A stretch of DNA of 64,000 nt from Fundidesulfovibrio putealis DSM 16056 (GCF_000429325.1 NZ_AUBQ01000003.1:558001-622000); one strand, 5' to 3'; shown: positions 7,669 through 17,576, numbered from the stretch's first letter. Notes: generated from the letters alone by a model not told the origin. Translations and numbers: made by a program.

Positions 7669-9204
7669 ATGTCCGACCGTGTCGTCATATTCGACACCAC
7701 CCTGCGCGACGGCGAGCAGTCTCCCGGCGCAACCATGAACCAGGACGAGAAGCTCCGCCTCGCCCGGCAACTGGAAATCCTCGGGGTGGACGTGATCGAG
7801 GCGGGATTCCCCGCCGCCAGCGAAGGCGACTTCCAGGCCGTCAAGGCCATCGCCGCCGCCGTCAAGGGCGTGCAGGTGGCTGGACTCTGCCGGGCGCTGC
7901 CTTCCGACATCACCCGCTGCTTCGAGGCCATCAAGGGTGCGCAAAACCCGCGCATCCACACCTTTCTGGCCACCTCCCCGCTGCACATGCGCCACAAGCT
8001 GAACAAGTCGCCCGAGCAGGTGCTGGAGATGCTCCAGGCCGGGGTGACCCTGGCCGCGTCGCTCACGCCCAACGTGGAGTTCTCCTGCGAGGACGCCTCG
8101 CGCTCCGAACGCGATTTCCTGGCCGTGGCCGTGGAAAAGGCCATCGCCTGCGGGGCCACCACAATCAACATCCCCGACACCGTGGGATACGCCCAGCCCC
8201 AGGAATTCTACGACCTGATAAAGTTCCTGCTGGCCACGGTGCCCAACGCCTCCAAGGCCGTCTTCAGCGTGCACTGCCACAACGACCTGGGGCTGGCTGC
8301 GGCCAACACCCTGGCCGCCCTGGCCGCAGGCGCGAGACAGGCCGAGGTGACCCTGTGCGGCATCGGCGAACGCGCGGGCAACGCCTCGCTCGAGGAAGTG
8401 GTCATGGCCCTCAAGACCCGCTCCTGTCTCTACAATCTGGAAACCGGCGTGAAGGGCGAGCAGATCTATCCGTCCTCGCGCCTTCTTTCCATGATCATCG
8501 GCCAGCCCATCCCGCCCTACAAGCCCATCATCGGCGGCAACGCCTTCGCCCACGAATCCGGCATCCATCAGGCCGGGGTGCTCAAGTGCCCCGAGACCTA
8601 CGAGATCATGACGCCCCAGTCCGTGGGCCGCGCCGGAAACGAGATGGTGCTCGGCAAGCATTCGGGCAGAAACGCCGTGAAGGCCCGCCTGGAGGAGCTC
8701 GGCTTCGCCCTTACCGAGGAGCAGGTCACCCAGATGACCGAGGCCGTGAAGCAGCTGGCCGACAAGAAAAAGAACATCTTTTCCGAGGACCTGGAAGCCC
8801 TGGTGCTCGAAGACATCTACCGCCTGCCCGACAAGTACAAGCTCCGGAAACTCTCGGTGCTCTCCGGCAACATGGGGGTCTCCCCAGTCGCCGCCGTGGT
8901 TCTCGAAGTGGACGGGCGGGAGGAGAAACTGTCCAGTTTCGGCGTCGGCCCCATCGACGCCGTGTTCAACACCATCAGCCAACTCACGAGCCGTAGCCCA
9001 GTGCTCAAGCAGTACGCGGTCAACGCGGTCACCAGCGGCACCGACGCCCAGGGAGAGGTGACCGTGCGTCTGGAGGAGGGCGGACACAAGTCCGTGGGAC
9101 GAGGCTCCGACGCCGACGTCATCGTCGCCAGCGCCAAGGCCTACGTCAACGCCCTCAACCGGTTGGCCAAAAAGGAGGAAGAGAGGGAATGCGCCACACT
9201 TTAG
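7669..9204 (+). CDS. leuA: 2-isopropylmalate synthase
   Basis: This 511-residue enzyme catalyses the first step of leucine synthesis, acetyl-CoA + 2-oxoisovalerate to 2-isopropylmalate. The N-terminal TIM barrel starts with F-D-T-T-L-R-D-G-E-Q-S-P-G. The metal-binding H-C-H-N-D-L-G motif is near residue 202. The C-terminal part (about 390-510) is the regulatory domain for leucine feedback. CCGGAGGAAC precedes the ATG. Its last 16 bases overlap leuC, which indicates translational coupling. Confidence 0.96.
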   Translation: MSDRVVIFDTTLRDGEQSPGATMNQDEKLRLARQLEILGVDVIEAGFPAASEGDFQAVKAIAAAVKGVQVAGLCRALPSDITRCFEAIKGAQNPRIHTFLATSPLHMRHKLNKSPEQVLEMLQAGVTLAASLTPNVEFSCEDASRSERDFLAVAVEKAIACGATTINIPDTVGYAQPQEFYDLIKFLLATVPNASKAVFSVHCHNDLGLAAANTLAALAAGARQAEVTLCGIGERAGNASLEEVVMALKTRSCLYNLETGVKGEQIYPSSRLLSMIIGQPIPPYKPIIGGNAFAHESGIHQAGVLKCPETYEIMTPQSVGRAGNEMVLGKHSGRNAVKARLEELGFALTEEQVTQMTEAVKQLADKKKNIFSEDLEALVLEDIYRLPDKYKLRKLSVLSGNMGVSPVAAVVLEVDGREEKLSSFGVGPIDAVFNTISQLTSRSPVLKQYAVNAVTSGTDAQGEVTVRLEEGGHKSVGRGSDADVIVASAKAYVNALNRLAKKEEERECATL

Positions 9205-10448
9205 CCCAGAAAATCCTGCAGGGCCGCACCAGCGAGACCATCACCCAGGACGGACAGATCGTCCGCTGCAAGGTGAGCCTCGTGCTGGCCAACGACATCA
9301 CCGCGCCGCTGGCCATCAAGAGCTTCAACAAGATGGACGCGGACACGGTCTTCGACAAGGACAAGATCGCCCTGGTCTGCGACCACTTCACGCCCAACAA
9401 GGACATCGACTCCGCCGAGCAGGTCAAGGTGGTGCGTGAGTTCGCCAAGGCCCACAACATTACCCACTACTACGAAGGCGGCGACTGCGGCGTGGAACAC
9501 GCCCTGCTGCCCGAGATCGGCCTGGTGGGCCCCGGCGACGTGGTCGTCGGCGCGGATTCGCACACCTGCACCTACGGCGGCCTGGGCGCGTTCGCCACGG
9601 GCATGGGCTCCACGGACATCGCCGCAGCCATGGTGCTGGGAGAGACCTGGTTCAAGGTCCCCCCCACCATCCGCGTGGTGCTGAACGGCACGCTGCCCGA
9701 GCACGTGGGCGGCAAGGACATCATCCTGGAGGTCATCGGCCAGATCGGCGTGTCCGGCGCACTTTACAAGGCGCTGGAATTCGCGGGTCCCGTGGTCTCG
9801 GAGCTGTCCATCGAGCAGCGCCTGTGCATGGCCAACATGGCCATCGAGGCGGGCGGCAAGGCCGGCCTGTTCCCGGTTGACGCCAAGACCCTGGCCTACG
9901 CCAAGGCGGCAGGGCGCACCGGCGACGTGGAGATGTACGCCGACGAGGGCGCGCACTACGAGCGCGAACTGGTCATCGACTGCTCCAAGCTCACCCCGCG
10001 CGTGGCCTGCCCGCACCTGCCCGACAACGTGAAGCCCGTGGACGAGGTCAAGGGCGTGCGCATCGACCAGTCCATCATCGGCTCCTGCACCAACGGCCGC
10101 ATCGAGGACATGCGCGAGGCCGCCGCCGTGCTCAAGGGCCGCAAGGTGGCCAAGCACGTGCGCTGCATCGTGCTGCCCGCCACGCCCTCCATCTGGAAGC
10201 AGGCGCTCAAGGAAGGGCTGCTGGAAATCTTCATGGACTCCGGGTGCATCGTCGGCCCGCCCACCTGCGGCCCCTGCCTGGGCGGCCACATGGGCATCCT
10301 GGCCGCAGGCGAGCGCTCCATCGCCACCACCAACCGCAACTTCAAGGGCCGCATGGGCTCCCTGGAGAGCGAGGTGTACCTGTCCAACCCGGCCGTGGCC
10401 GCCGCTTCGGCCATCGCGGGTGAAATCATCCACCCCGGCAAGCTGTAA
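9189..10448 (+). CDS. leuC: 3-isopropylmalate dehydratase large subunit
   Basis: 419 residues, the length of the shorter LeuC/homoaconitase-like large subunits. The [4Fe-4S] ligands are seen as G-S-C-T-N-G and C-x2-C within [10 protein letters not shown]. With LeuD it isomerises 2-isopropylmalate to 3-isopropylmalate. The GGAAGAGAGG of the leuA 3' end acts as its ribosome binding site. It is the second gene of the leuACD operon. Confidence 0.95.
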   Translation: MRHTLAQKILQGRTSETITQDGQIVRCKVSLVLANDITAPLAIKSFNKMDADTVFDKDKIALVCDHFTPNKDIDSAEQVKVVREFAKAHNITHYYEGGDCGVEHALLPEIGLVGPGDVVVGADSHTCTYGGLGAFATGMGSTDIAAAMVLGETWFKVPPTIRVVLNGTLPEHVGGKDIILEVIGQIGVSGALYKALEFAGPVVSELSIEQRLCMANMAIEAGGKAGLFPVDAKTLAYAKAAGRTGDVEMYADEGAHYERELVIDCSKLTPRVACPHLPDNVKPVDEVKGVRIDQSIIGSCTNGRIEDMREAAAVLKGRKVAKHVRCIVLPATPSIWKQALKEGLLEIFMDSGCIVGPPTCGPCLGGHMGILAAGERSIATTNRNFKGRMGSLESEVYLSNPAVAAASAIAGEIIHPGKL

Positions 10449-10455
10449 GAGGATC

Positions 10456-10953
10456 ATGAACATGTACAAGGGACGCGCGCATAAAGTCGGCGCTCATATC
10501 GATACGGACGCCATCATCCCCGCCCGCTTCCTGGTGACCACGGACACCGAGGAGCTGGGCAGGAACTGCATGGAAGGCCTGGAGGCCGGTTGGGTGAAGC
10601 GGGTGAAGAAGGGCGACATCATGGTCGCCGGTGAGAACTTCGGGTGCGGCAGCTCCCGCGAGCACGCCCCCCTGGCCATCATCGGCGCGGGAATCCCCGT
10701 GGTGGTGGCTCACAGCTACGCCCGCATCTTCTACCGCAACGGCTTCAACATGGGGCTCATCCTGCTTGAAATCGGCGACGACGTGAAGAAGATCGAGGAC
10801 GGCGACGACCTGGAAGTGGACGTCATCAAGGGCGTCATCAAGAACATCACCTCCGGCGACGTGATCAAGACCTCGCCGGTTCCCCCCTTCATGCAGGAGA
10901 TCCTGGACAAGGGCGGGCTGGTCAACTACGTGAAGGACCGCAAGAAAGCCTAG
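10456..10953 (+). CDS. leuD: 3-isopropylmalate dehydratase small subunit
   Basis: 165 residues from the ATG at 10456; a second ATG at 10462 gives 163. It has the swivelling-domain signature [10 protein letters not shown] and the N-terminal [11 protein letters not shown] motif. It forms the heterodimer with LeuC, whose stop is only 7 bases upstream. No leuB follows in this window; the operon ends in the terminator at 10976-11003. Confidence 0.95.
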   Translation: MNMYKGRAHKVGAHIDTDAIIPARFLVTTDTEELGRNCMEGLEAGWVKRVKKGDIMVAGENFGCGSSREHAPLAIIGAGIPVVVAHSYARIFYRNGFNMGLILLEIGDDVKKIEDGDDLEVDVIKGVIKNITSGDVIKTSPVPPFMQEILDKGGLVNYVKDRKKA

Positions 10954-10975
10954 CGAAAGCGGTTTATGTGAGTAT

Positions 10976-11003
10976 AAAAGGCCGTCCATGGGGCGGCCTT
11001 TTT
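10976..11003 (+). terminator. Terminator of leuACD
   Basis: AAAAGGCCG(TCCATGGGG)CGGCCTTTTT forms a stem with A- and T-tracts on either side. It ends the leu operon and is U-rich on the + strand. Confidence 0.9.
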
Positions 11004-11089
11004 CGTTTTAAAGCGCTGTTGCAGTCTTTGAACACCCGTATCCAGGGTCTCCGCTTGACGATAACCCCGCCACATGTGAAATCTCCGCA

Positions 11090-12982
11090 ATGCCGACAAT
11101 CATGTACCGACGAGCTTCCAACGCGTTCATCAGGTGGACGTTTCTCTGCCTCGGACTGGCGACTCTTGGCGCGGTCATCGGCGCAAACCTGTATCAAGTA
11201 CGGGACGACCTCACGAAGCGCGAAGAGGAACGCCTGCTGTTCCTGACCGGGATCGTCCAGAAGATCACCGAAGAAAACCTGGTCGCGCTTGACGCCGTGC
11301 TTTCGGACCTGATCCGGGATCAGGTCCAAGGCGATGTGGATCGGGACATCAACCAGCGTCTCGTCACCCTCACCGACGCGCTGCCCGGAGTTCGTACCCT
11401 GACTGTTCTGGACGCGCAGGGCGTAGTCCGGGCCTGCAACCGGCCGGAACTGCTCGGTCGGGATTTGAGCCAGCGCGAGTACTTCCAGCGGGCAAGAACA
11501 AACCCGGCTTCGGAGACGTTGCACGTTTCCCAGCCTTTCCAGACCTTCCTGGGCGTTTACTCAATAAACCTGGGCAAGGTGGTCTTGGGTGCTGGAGGGC
11601 AATTTGCCGGGCTCGTGGTCGCCACTCTGGACCCGCAGTTCTTTATCCCCCTGTTGAATTCCGTTCTGTTTTCCCCGGACATGCGCGCCTTCATGACCCA
11701 CGGGGAGGGCCTCCTCTTCCTGATGGCACCAGAGCGCGAAGGCATGGCCGGCCTTGATCTGGCCCTGCCAGGGAGCTTCTTCTCCAGGCATCGCGAGAGC
11801 GGCCAGGAAGCCAGCGTGTTCATGGGCACGACGCCCGTCACTGCGGAGGAGCGCATGCTGGCCATCCGGACCATCCGCCCGGCCTCGCTGAAGATGGACA
11901 ATTCCCTGGTGGTGGCCGTGGACCGCGACCCGTCCCGGATATACGGGCAATGGCGCAAGGACGCGCTCTTGCAGGGAGGGCTGTATGTGGCTGCCGTCCT
12001 GGTCAGCGTCTTCGGGTTCGGCATTTATCAGCGGCAGCGGCGCAGGCACGAGCAGGCAATGGCCGAGGCCCATCGGAATCTGGAGGACAGCGAGCGCTTC
12101 ATCCGCATGGTCACGGACAACATTCCGGGCATGGTGGCCTACTGGGACCGGGATTTGCGCTGCAAGTACGGCAATATGGCGTACCAGGAGTGGTTCGGCA
12201 GGTCGATGGAGGATATGCGCGGCATCAGCCTGAGGGAGGTGCTGGGGGAGGTTCTGTTTCAAAAGAACGAACCTCACATAATGGCTGCCTTGAAGGGAGA
12301 ACCGCAGGTTTTCGAGCGTGTTCTGACCAAGCCCGACGGCAATACGCGTGACATCCAGGTCAGCTACATCCCCGACGTGGACGGTATGGAGGTAAAGGGC
12401 TTCTTCGTACTGGGCACCGACATCACGGAACTCAAATACACGCAGCTGGAACTGGAGCGCCGGGTCAGGGAACTGGACATCCTGGCCGCCACGGACCCGC
12501 TGACCGGCATAGGAAATCGCCGCCACTTCCTGGAACGCGCCGAGGATGAGCTTGCCAGGAGCAAACGCTACAGTCTTCCCTTGGTGTTTCTCATGGTTGA
12601 TATTGACCACTTCAAGAGCATAAACGACACGTACGGACACGATACGGGTGACGACGTCCTCAAGTCCATGGCCTCGACGCTGCAACACACCATGCGCGCC
12701 ACGGACATAGTCGGGCGTCTGGGTGGCGAAGAGTTCGGGGTGCTCCTCATCCAGACCGGAACGGACGAGGCGCTTGTGATAGCGGAGCGGTTGCTGAAGA
12801 CACTGCAAAGCGTATGCGTTCTGACGAAAACCGGATCGATTTGTTATACGGTAAGCATCGGCTTATCGGCGTTTGAAGTTGAGGACGACTCGATGGAGTC
12901 GCTCATGAAACGAGCCGACCTCGCGCTGTACCACGCCAAGGAAACCGGGCGCAACAGGGTGTGTTGCTTCGGGGATTTCTGA
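11090..12982 (+). CDS. Membrane diguanylate cyclase with Cache and PAS domains
   Basis: 630 residues. A transmembrane helix (about 16-36) is followed by a periplasmic dCache-like sensor (about 40-290, with the motif L-G-R-D-L-S-Q-R-E-Y-F typical of PDC sensors). A second transmembrane helix (about 305-325), a PAS domain (about 335-450) and a C-terminal GGDEF domain follow. The active site is G-G-E-E-F, and R-A-T-D five residues upstream is an intact allosteric I-site, so it should make cyclic-di-GMP with product inhibition. An alternative start is the ATG four codons later (11102). It is monocistronic between terminators; its ligand is unknown. Confidence 0.9.
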   Translation: MPTIMYRRASNAFIRWTFLCLGLATLGAVIGANLYQVRDDLTKREEERLLFLTGIVQKITEENLVALDAVLSDLIRDQVQGDVDRDINQRLVTLTDALPGVRTLTVLDAQGVVRACNRPELLGRDLSQREYFQRARTNPASETLHVSQPFQTFLGVYSINLGKVVLGAGGQFAGLVVATLDPQFFIPLLNSVLFSPDMRAFMTHGEGLLFLMAPEREGMAGLDLALPGSFFSRHRESGQEASVFMGTTPVTAEERMLAIRTIRPASLKMDNSLVVAVDRDPSRIYGQWRKDALLQGGLYVAAVLVSVFGFGIYQRQRRRHEQAMAEAHRNLEDSERFIRMVTDNIPGMVAYWDRDLRCKYGNMAYQEWFGRSMEDMRGISLREVLGEVLFQKNEPHIMAALKGEPQVFERVLTKPDGNTRDIQVSYIPDVDGMEVKGFFVLGTDITELKYTQLELERRVRELDILAATDPLTGIGNRRHFLERAEDELARSKRYSLPLVFLMVDIDHFKSINDTYGHDTGDDVLKSMASTLQHTMRATDIVGRLGGEEFGVLLIQTGTDEALVIAERLLKTLQSVCVLTKTGSICYTVSIGLSAFEVEDDSMESLMKRADLALYHAKETGRNRVCCFGDF

Positions 12983-13003
12983 GGGGCGATTGCCCCGGTA
13001 ACA

Positions 13004-13147
13004 TCAGTCTCTGGCCTTCTCCAGCCTCCAGGCGGTCGCCCCGGCCAGCCCGGCCAGCAACACGGCCTGCCTGAGCTCCATGTAGAAGAGCGCGGCCAGG
13101 GCGAACACCCCGGCCGCGACGATCACTGCGCGCATCATTCCTTTCAT
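13004..13147 (-). CDS. Small membrane protein coupled to serS
   Basis: A 47-codon frame whose ATG overlaps the serS stop (ATGA arrangement at 13144-13147). The peptide is almost wholly hydrophobic between residues 6 and 39, with basic residues at both ends (M-K-G-M-M-R and R-L-E-K-A-R-D). This suggests one or two membrane helices. AAAGGA before ATG-ATG (13138/13135) could support a slightly later start. No family is recognised. The coupling and composition support translation, but the evidence is limited. Confidence 0.5.
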   Translation of the reverse strand: MKGMMRAVIVAAGVFALAALFYMELRQAVLLAGLAGATAWRLEKARD

Positions 13148-14415
13148 TTGGGCGACAGGACGGTCTGCCCGCCCATGTACGGCACCAGCGCCTCGGGGAT
13201 CAGCACCGAGCCGTCGGCCTGCTGGCAGTTCTCCAGGATGGCCACCATGGTGCGGCCCACGGCCAGGGCCGAGCCGTTCAACGTATGCACCAGCTGGGAC
13301 TTGCCGCCCTTGGGCTTGAACCGGATGCCCGCGCGCCGGGCCTGGAAGTCCTCGAAGTTCGAGCAGGACGAGATCTCGCGGTAGGCATTCTGACCGGGCA
13401 GCCAGACCTCGATGTCGTAGGTCTTGGCCGAGGAGAAACCCAGGTCGCCGGTGCACAGGGCGATCACGCGATAGGGCAGCTTCAGGCGCTTGAGCACTTC
13501 CTCTGCGTGGTTGGTCAGAAGCTCCAGCTGCTCGTAGGAGTCTTCGGGGCGGCAGAAGCGCACCAGCTCCACCTTGTCGAACTGGTGCTGGCGGATGAGC
13601 CCCTTGGTGTCCTTGCCGTAGGACCCGGCCTCGGAGCGGAAGCAGGGCGTGTAGGCGCAGTAGGCCCGGGGCAGGTCGGCCTCTTCCATGGTCTCGTCGC
13701 GGTGCAGGTTGGTGACCGGCACTTCGGCGGTGGGGATCAGGTAGAAATCCTTGAAATCGAGCTTGAAGAGGTCCTCGGCGAACTTGGGCAGCTGGCCGGT
13801 GCCGCGCAGGCTGTCGGAGTTGACGATGTAGGGCGTGGACACTTCCTTGTAGCCGTGCTGGCCGGTGTGCATGTCCAGCATGAAGGCGGCCAGGGCGCGT
13901 TCCAGCTTGGCCAGGTCGCCCCACAGCACGGCGAAGCGCGCGCCGGTGAGCTTGGCGGCGCGATCGAAGTCCAGGCCGAGATTCTGGCCGATCTCCCAGT
14001 GCTCCTTGGGGGCGAAGCCGAAGTCCGGCTTGTCGCCCACGGTGCGGATCACCGGGTTGTCGGTTTCGTCCTTGCCCACGGGGGTGGTTGCGTGGGGGAC
14101 GTTGGGGATGGAGTACAGGAAGGCCTCGGACTCCTCGTCGGCCTTGCGCGCACCCTCGTCCAGGGCCTTTATCTGCTCGGAGATGGCGGAGAGGCGCTCC
14201 ATCAGGTGGGAGGCGTCCTGTCCGGCGCGTTTGAGCTTGGCGACCTCTCCGGATGAGGCGTTGCGTTCGGTCTTGAGGGCTTCCACCTCGGTCAACAGGG
14301 AGCGGCGGGTTTCGTCCAGGCGCGAGAACTCGTCCAGGTCCAGTTTCATCTGGCGGTTGGCCAGGGCCTCACGGACCTGGTCCAGGTTCTTGCGAACGAA
14401 GCGCACATCGAGCAT
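13144..14415 (-). CDS. serS: Seryl-tRNA synthetase
   Basis: 423 residues, usual length. It begins [10 protein letters not shown], typical of bacterial SerRS, with an N-terminal long coiled-coil arm (about 25-105) that grips tRNA-Ser. The class II motif 2 region is [15 protein letters not shown], and motif 3 is [10 protein letters not shown]. SerRS also charges tRNA-Sec where present, which matters for the hgcA proposal. The small membrane gene is coupled downstream. Confidence 0.96.
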   Translation of the reverse strand: MLDVRFVRKNLDQVREALANRQMKLDLDEFSRLDETRRSLLTEVEALKTERNASSGEVAKLKRAGQDASHLMERLSAISEQIKALDEGARKADEESEAFLYSIPNVPHATTPVGKDETDNPVIRTVGDKPDFGFAPKEHWEIGQNLGLDFDRAAKLTGARFAVLWGDLAKLERALAAFMLDMHTGQHGYKEVSTPYIVNSDSLRGTGQLPKFAEDLFKLDFKDFYLIPTAEVPVTNLHRDETMEEADLPRAYCAYTPCFRSEAGSYGKDTKGLIRQHQFDKVELVRFCRPEDSYEQLELLTNHAEEVLKRLKLPYRVIALCTGDLGFSSAKTYDIEVWLPGQNAYREISSCSNFEDFQARRAGIRFKPKGGKSQLVHTLNGSALAVGRTMVAILENCQQADGSVLIPEALVPYMGGQTVLSPK

Positions 14416-14517
14416 TGGCGGCCTCCGGGGAGCTTGTGTATGGTGGCCGGGGTCTTACGCCGGGGCCAGTTTCGGGTCAAGCGGGCAAGACCTCCCAGGA
14501 CCCGCAAGGAGATGCTC

Positions 14518-15003
14518 ATGGAATGGGAACGCATGGAAGAATACGTCGGCCAGCTGGCCGGGAAGCTCACGGCGCGCGGCTGGATGCTGGCCACGGCCGA
14601 GTCCTGCACGGGCGGGCTCATCGCCTGCGAGCTGACCAACGTGTCGGGCAGCTCCGGCTGGTATGTGGGCGGCGTGGTGACCTACGCCAACAGCGTGAAG
14701 CAGGAGCTTCTGGACGTGCCCGCCGAAACCCTGGCGGCTCACGGCGCGGTGAGCCGCGAGGTGGTGCTGGCCATGGCTCTGGGCGCGGCGCGCAGGCTTG
14801 GGGCGCAATGCGCCCTGAGCGTGTCCGGCGTGGCCGGTCCGACCGGGGGCAGCCCGGAGAAGCCCGTGGGCACGGTGTGGATCGGCTGGGCCGTGAACGG
14901 CGTGGCCGAGGCCGAACTGCACCACTTCAGCGGCGACCGGCTGGCCGTGAAGCGCCAGACCGCCCTGGCTGCCGTACGCGGCATGGCTGCGCGCGCTGGC
15001 TGA
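14518..15003 (+). CDS. CinA C-terminal family nicotinamide-nucleotide amidase
   Basis: 161 residues from the ATG at 14518, chosen because AAGGAG lies 6 bases upstream; a nearer ATG at 14512 abuts it. It carries the PncC/CinA-C motifs A-E-S-C-T-G-G-L-I-A, Y-A-N-S-V-K and S-G-V-A-G-P-T-G-G-S. Family members deamidate nicotinamide mononucleotide for NAD recycling. It is the stand-alone amidase domain without the CinA N-terminal part. Confidence 0.88.
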   Translation: MEWERMEEYVGQLAGKLTARGWMLATAESCTGGLIACELTNVSGSSGWYVGGVVTYANSVKQELLDVPAETLAAHGAVSREVVLAMALGAARRLGAQCALSVSGVAGPTGGSPEKPVGTVWIGWAVNGVAEAELHHFSGDRLAVKRQTALAAVRGMAARAG

Positions 15004-15080
15004 GACGCGTTCGTCACATTGGGGGGCTAAACGGCTCGGTGAACGTCTGAAACCGCAAGGACAGGAACACCGGGCCGCAC

Positions 15081-15827
15081 ATGCGAACCATAGCATTCCT
15101 CAATCAGAAGGGAGGGGTGGGCAAGACCACCGTCGCCGTCAACGTGGCCGTGGGGCTCACGCGGCTTGGGCGGCGCGTGGTCGCGGCGGACCTGGACCCC
15201 CAGGGCCACATGACCCGTAGCTTCGGCGTGGAGCCGGAAGCGGCCACGCTCTATGAGCTCATGAAGGGCCAGCGAACCCTGACCGAAACCCTCCTGGAAG
15301 TGGAAGGGGTCCGCCTGGCTCCCGCGTCCATGGAACTCTCGGGCGTGGACACCGAATTCGCCGCGCAGCCCGGCAAGGAGCGGCTGGTGGCCCGCGCCAT
15401 GGCCGATATCCCGGACGCCGACGCCTGCATCCTGGACTGCCCGCCGAACCTGGGCCTGCTCACGGTCAACGCCCTGGCCGCCTCGGATTCCATCGTCATC
15501 CCGGTGCAGGCCGAGTATCTGGCTCTGGCTGGTCTCGGCGCGCTGATGGACACCGTGGAGGCCGCGCGGTCCATCAACGCGGGCCTTACGGTGCTGGGCA
15601 TCGTGCTGACCCGCTACAACCACCGCAAACGCCTGTGCCGCGAGGTGGCCGGGGCCATCCGCTCCCATTTCCCCGAACTGATCTTCGAGACCCGCATCCG
15701 CGAGAGCGTGGCCCTGGCCGAGGCTCCCGGCTTCGGCCAGAGCATCTTCGCCTACTCTCCCAGGAGCGCGGGGGCGCTCGACTTTATGGGCTTAAGCCGC
15801 GAGGTGGACGCCAGGGGGTTCGCATGA
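15081..15827 (+). CDS. ParA/MinD-like ATPase
   Basis: 248 residues. The deviant Walker A motif Q-K-G-G-V-G-K-T-T is at residues 8-16, Walker A' is D-L-D-P-Q-G-H, and Walker B is C-I-L-D-C-P-P-N-L-G. It is close to Soj/ParA-type chromosome or cargo-positioning ATPases. There is no parB gene; instead its TGA overlaps the ATG of a protein of unknown family that may be its partner or cargo. Being far from any visible origin, it may position a protein complex rather than DNA. Confidence 0.88.
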   Translation: MRTIAFLNQKGGVGKTTVAVNVAVGLTRLGRRVVAADLDPQGHMTRSFGVEPEAATLYELMKGQRTLTETLLEVEGVRLAPASMELSGVDTEFAAQPGKERLVARAMADIPDADACILDCPPNLGLLTVNALAASDSIVIPVQAEYLALAGLGALMDTVEAARSINAGLTVLGIVLTRYNHRKRLCREVAGAIRSHFPELIFETRIRESVALAEAPGFGQSIFAYSPRSAGALDFMGLSREVDARGFA

Positions 15828-16609
15828 GCTCCGGCTCCCGCCCCAATGCGCGCGCGGGATCGCGCCTGGGAAAGGACCCCCTGTCGCGCACCGCGTCCGC
15901 CGGGGCGTCCCAGTCCGCCTCGGGAGGCCAAGCCCTGCGCCACATCCTGGATCTTGGACAGGCTCCATCCGTCAGTCCGGCTGACGGTCCTCCGGACCTG
16001 AAGGCGGCGGAGTGCCTGCCTTCCCCGCCGAAAGCGTCCGGACCTGGGCCGGACGCCAGCGAAATTTACCGCGAGGTGGCCGGGAAATTCTCCGAAGCCA
16101 TGGAGAGCCTGAGCCGCATGGCTGCCACCGCCGGGGCCTGGGCCTGGAGCGGTCAGGCCGGGGAGGGCGACTCCTTCCTGTTCATGCGCCTCATGGCAGC
16201 CTATTCGGTCACGCCCCAGGGCGAAGGCGTGGATTTCGCCGCCTTCCTGCGCGACGTCTCGGACCATTGGGAGCGCTTCGACCTGGGCGTCGTGTCCGAC
16301 GGCAGCGCCGCGATGATCCCCCTGAACAAGGCCTTCACCCTGAGCCGGGTGCTCCAGGCCACGCTGGAGGGGTTTTGCTGGCCCGGCAGGCGCGGCACGG
16401 CGGCGCTGACCCTGTACACGGGGCTGGACGCCAGGGGCCGGGCCTTCCTGCGCATTGCCGGACCCAGGCGGTTCTTCCCCCTGGACGGCTCGTTGGCCGA
16501 AGCCCGCAGGGCCGCGCCGCTCCTGGAGCTGGCGCGCTGCAAGGCGGCGGCGGTGCGGTTCGCCACCTCGGAGCTGTACGCCGAGCTGGCCGTGACGGCC
16601 CTTGGATGA
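15824..16609 (+). CDS. Unknown protein coupled to the ParA-like ATPase
   Basis: 261 residues; the ATG overlaps the upstream stop (ATGA). Residues 1-80 are Ser/Ala/Pro/Gly-rich and probably disordered. Residues 80-261 appear folded, with several Trp/Phe-rich segments (A-W-A-W-S-G; D-H-W-E-R-F-D-L-G). I do not recognise the family. A disordered, basic N-terminus is typical of ParA partners that stimulate the ATPase, but that function is inference from linkage only. Confidence 0.75.
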   Translation: MSSGSRPNARAGSRLGKDPLSRTASAGASQSASGGQALRHILDLGQAPSVSPADGPPDLKAAECLPSPPKASGPGPDASEIYREVAGKFSEAMESLSRMAATAGAWAWSGQAGEGDSFLFMRLMAAYSVTPQGEGVDFAAFLRDVSDHWERFDLGVVSDGSAAMIPLNKAFTLSRVLQATLEGFCWPGRRGTAALTLYTGLDARGRAFLRIAGPRRFFPLDGSLAEARRAAPLLELARCKAAAVRFATSELYAELAVTALG

Positions 16610-16686
16610 GCCTGCCGCCGGAAAGCGCACACGTGAAAAGAACTGAACAGGCGAATTCGACGCCTGATTGTGAAAAGGAGAACAAG

Positions 16687-16953
16687 ATGGGCAAGGACAA
16701 GGTCAAGGTTGAGGGAGTCATGGATATCAGGGAAGTCATCGACTACCTGGAGGACGTGGTGGCCGGGTTCAAGGCCGGTTCCGTGTGCATGACCGTGGGC
16801 GAGGACTGCCTGACGCTCAAGCCCCGTGGCGTGATGGACGTCTCTCTCAAGGTGTCGCAGAAAAAGGACAAGGAGAAGTTCGCGCTGGAGGTTGAATGGC
16901 GACGCGTGGACGAGGCCGTGGTGCGCATAGGCGGGCCGGACGAGGCGGCCTGA
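16687..16953 (+). CDS. Amphi-Trp domain protein
   Basis: 88 residues from the ATG at 16687, preceded by AAAAGGAG at ideal spacing. It resembles the small amphi-Trp family: a charged helix with repeated D-Y-L-E-D-V-V motifs, then antiparallel strands ending in L-E-V-E-W-R-R. Function of the family is unknown. It starts 77 bases after the ParA partner gene and may be in the same transcript. Confidence 0.7.
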   Translation: MGKDKVKVEGVMDIREVIDYLEDVVAGFKAGSVCMTVGEDCLTLKPRGVMDVSLKVSQKKDKEKFALEVEWRRVDEAVVRIGGPDEAA

Positions 16954-17042
16954 GCGCGCTGGCCCGGGTCATCCGGAGGAGGGCGATTTCTCAACTCCTG
17001 AAGATCATGGCCCTTTTCAAAGCGAAGCGACAAGGCGACACG

Positions 17043-17067
17043 ACGGGCTCCCCAGGGAGCCCGTTTT
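17043..17067. terminator. Terminator between convergent genes
   Basis: ACGGGCTCC and GGAGCCCGT pair around a short loop and are followed by TTTTC on the + strand. It closes the ParA/amphi-Trp transcript and touches the stop of the leftward gene at 17067. Confidence 0.75.
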
Positions 17068-17576
17068 CATGAGTCCATCCCGGCCTTCTTCAGCGCGCGT
17101 TCCCCCTTGGGAGAGATCACGAACCCCTTGAGGGTCCGCTCGCCCTCGACCTTGAGCTTCATCTTCAGCACGTAGCCCCGGTTCAAAAGATCCTCGAGAT
17201 CGCTGGAGACGTAGGCCTGGGCTTTCTTGGCGGGCATCATGCGCCGGTAGCGCGGCATCCTGCTGAAATGGAAGATGTCCTGGAGGATCAGCATGTGTTC
17301 GTAGGCCAGCTCGCTGGCCTCGGCCTCTTCGGAGGGCGCGGCGGACTCGTCCAACAGGTGCGTCCCCTCGGGCGTGATGCGCACCCCCCGGAGCTCCTTG
17401 CCGCAGCCGTAGGTGAATTCGGCCCACTCCAGGAGCCCCCGGTCCACCAGCGCGGAAAGGTCGGACTCCGGAAAAGCCAGGGCGTGCTTTCTCGGCATCA
17501 CGCCGTGATACTTGAGGATGTCCCTGAACTGCGCTGCGGCTTTCAGGATGGCGTGCTGGCTTGCGGTGGGGGGCAT
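17067..17576 (-). CDS. Unknown protein with an internal duplication
   Basis: 169 residues made of two similar halves of about 70 residues each. In half one, L-K-Y-H-G-V-M-P-R-K-H-A is followed by S-D-L-S-A-L-V-D-R-G-L-L, then G-V-R-I-T-P-E-G. In half two, R-R-M-M-P-A-K-K-A-Q-A is followed by S-D-L-E-D-L-L-N-R-G-Y-V-L, then G-F-V-I-S-P-K-G. The helix/strand pattern suggests paired winged-helix domains. I recognise no named family and DNA binding is only inferred. Confidence 0.75.
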   Translation of the reverse strand: MPPTASQHAILKAAAQFRDILKYHGVMPRKHALAFPESDLSALVDRGLLEWAEFTYGCGKELRGVRITPEGTHLLDESAAPSEEAEASELAYEHMLILQDIFHFSRMPRYRRMMPAKKAQAYVSSDLEDLLNRGYVLKMKLKVEGERTLKGFVISPKGERALKKAGMDS

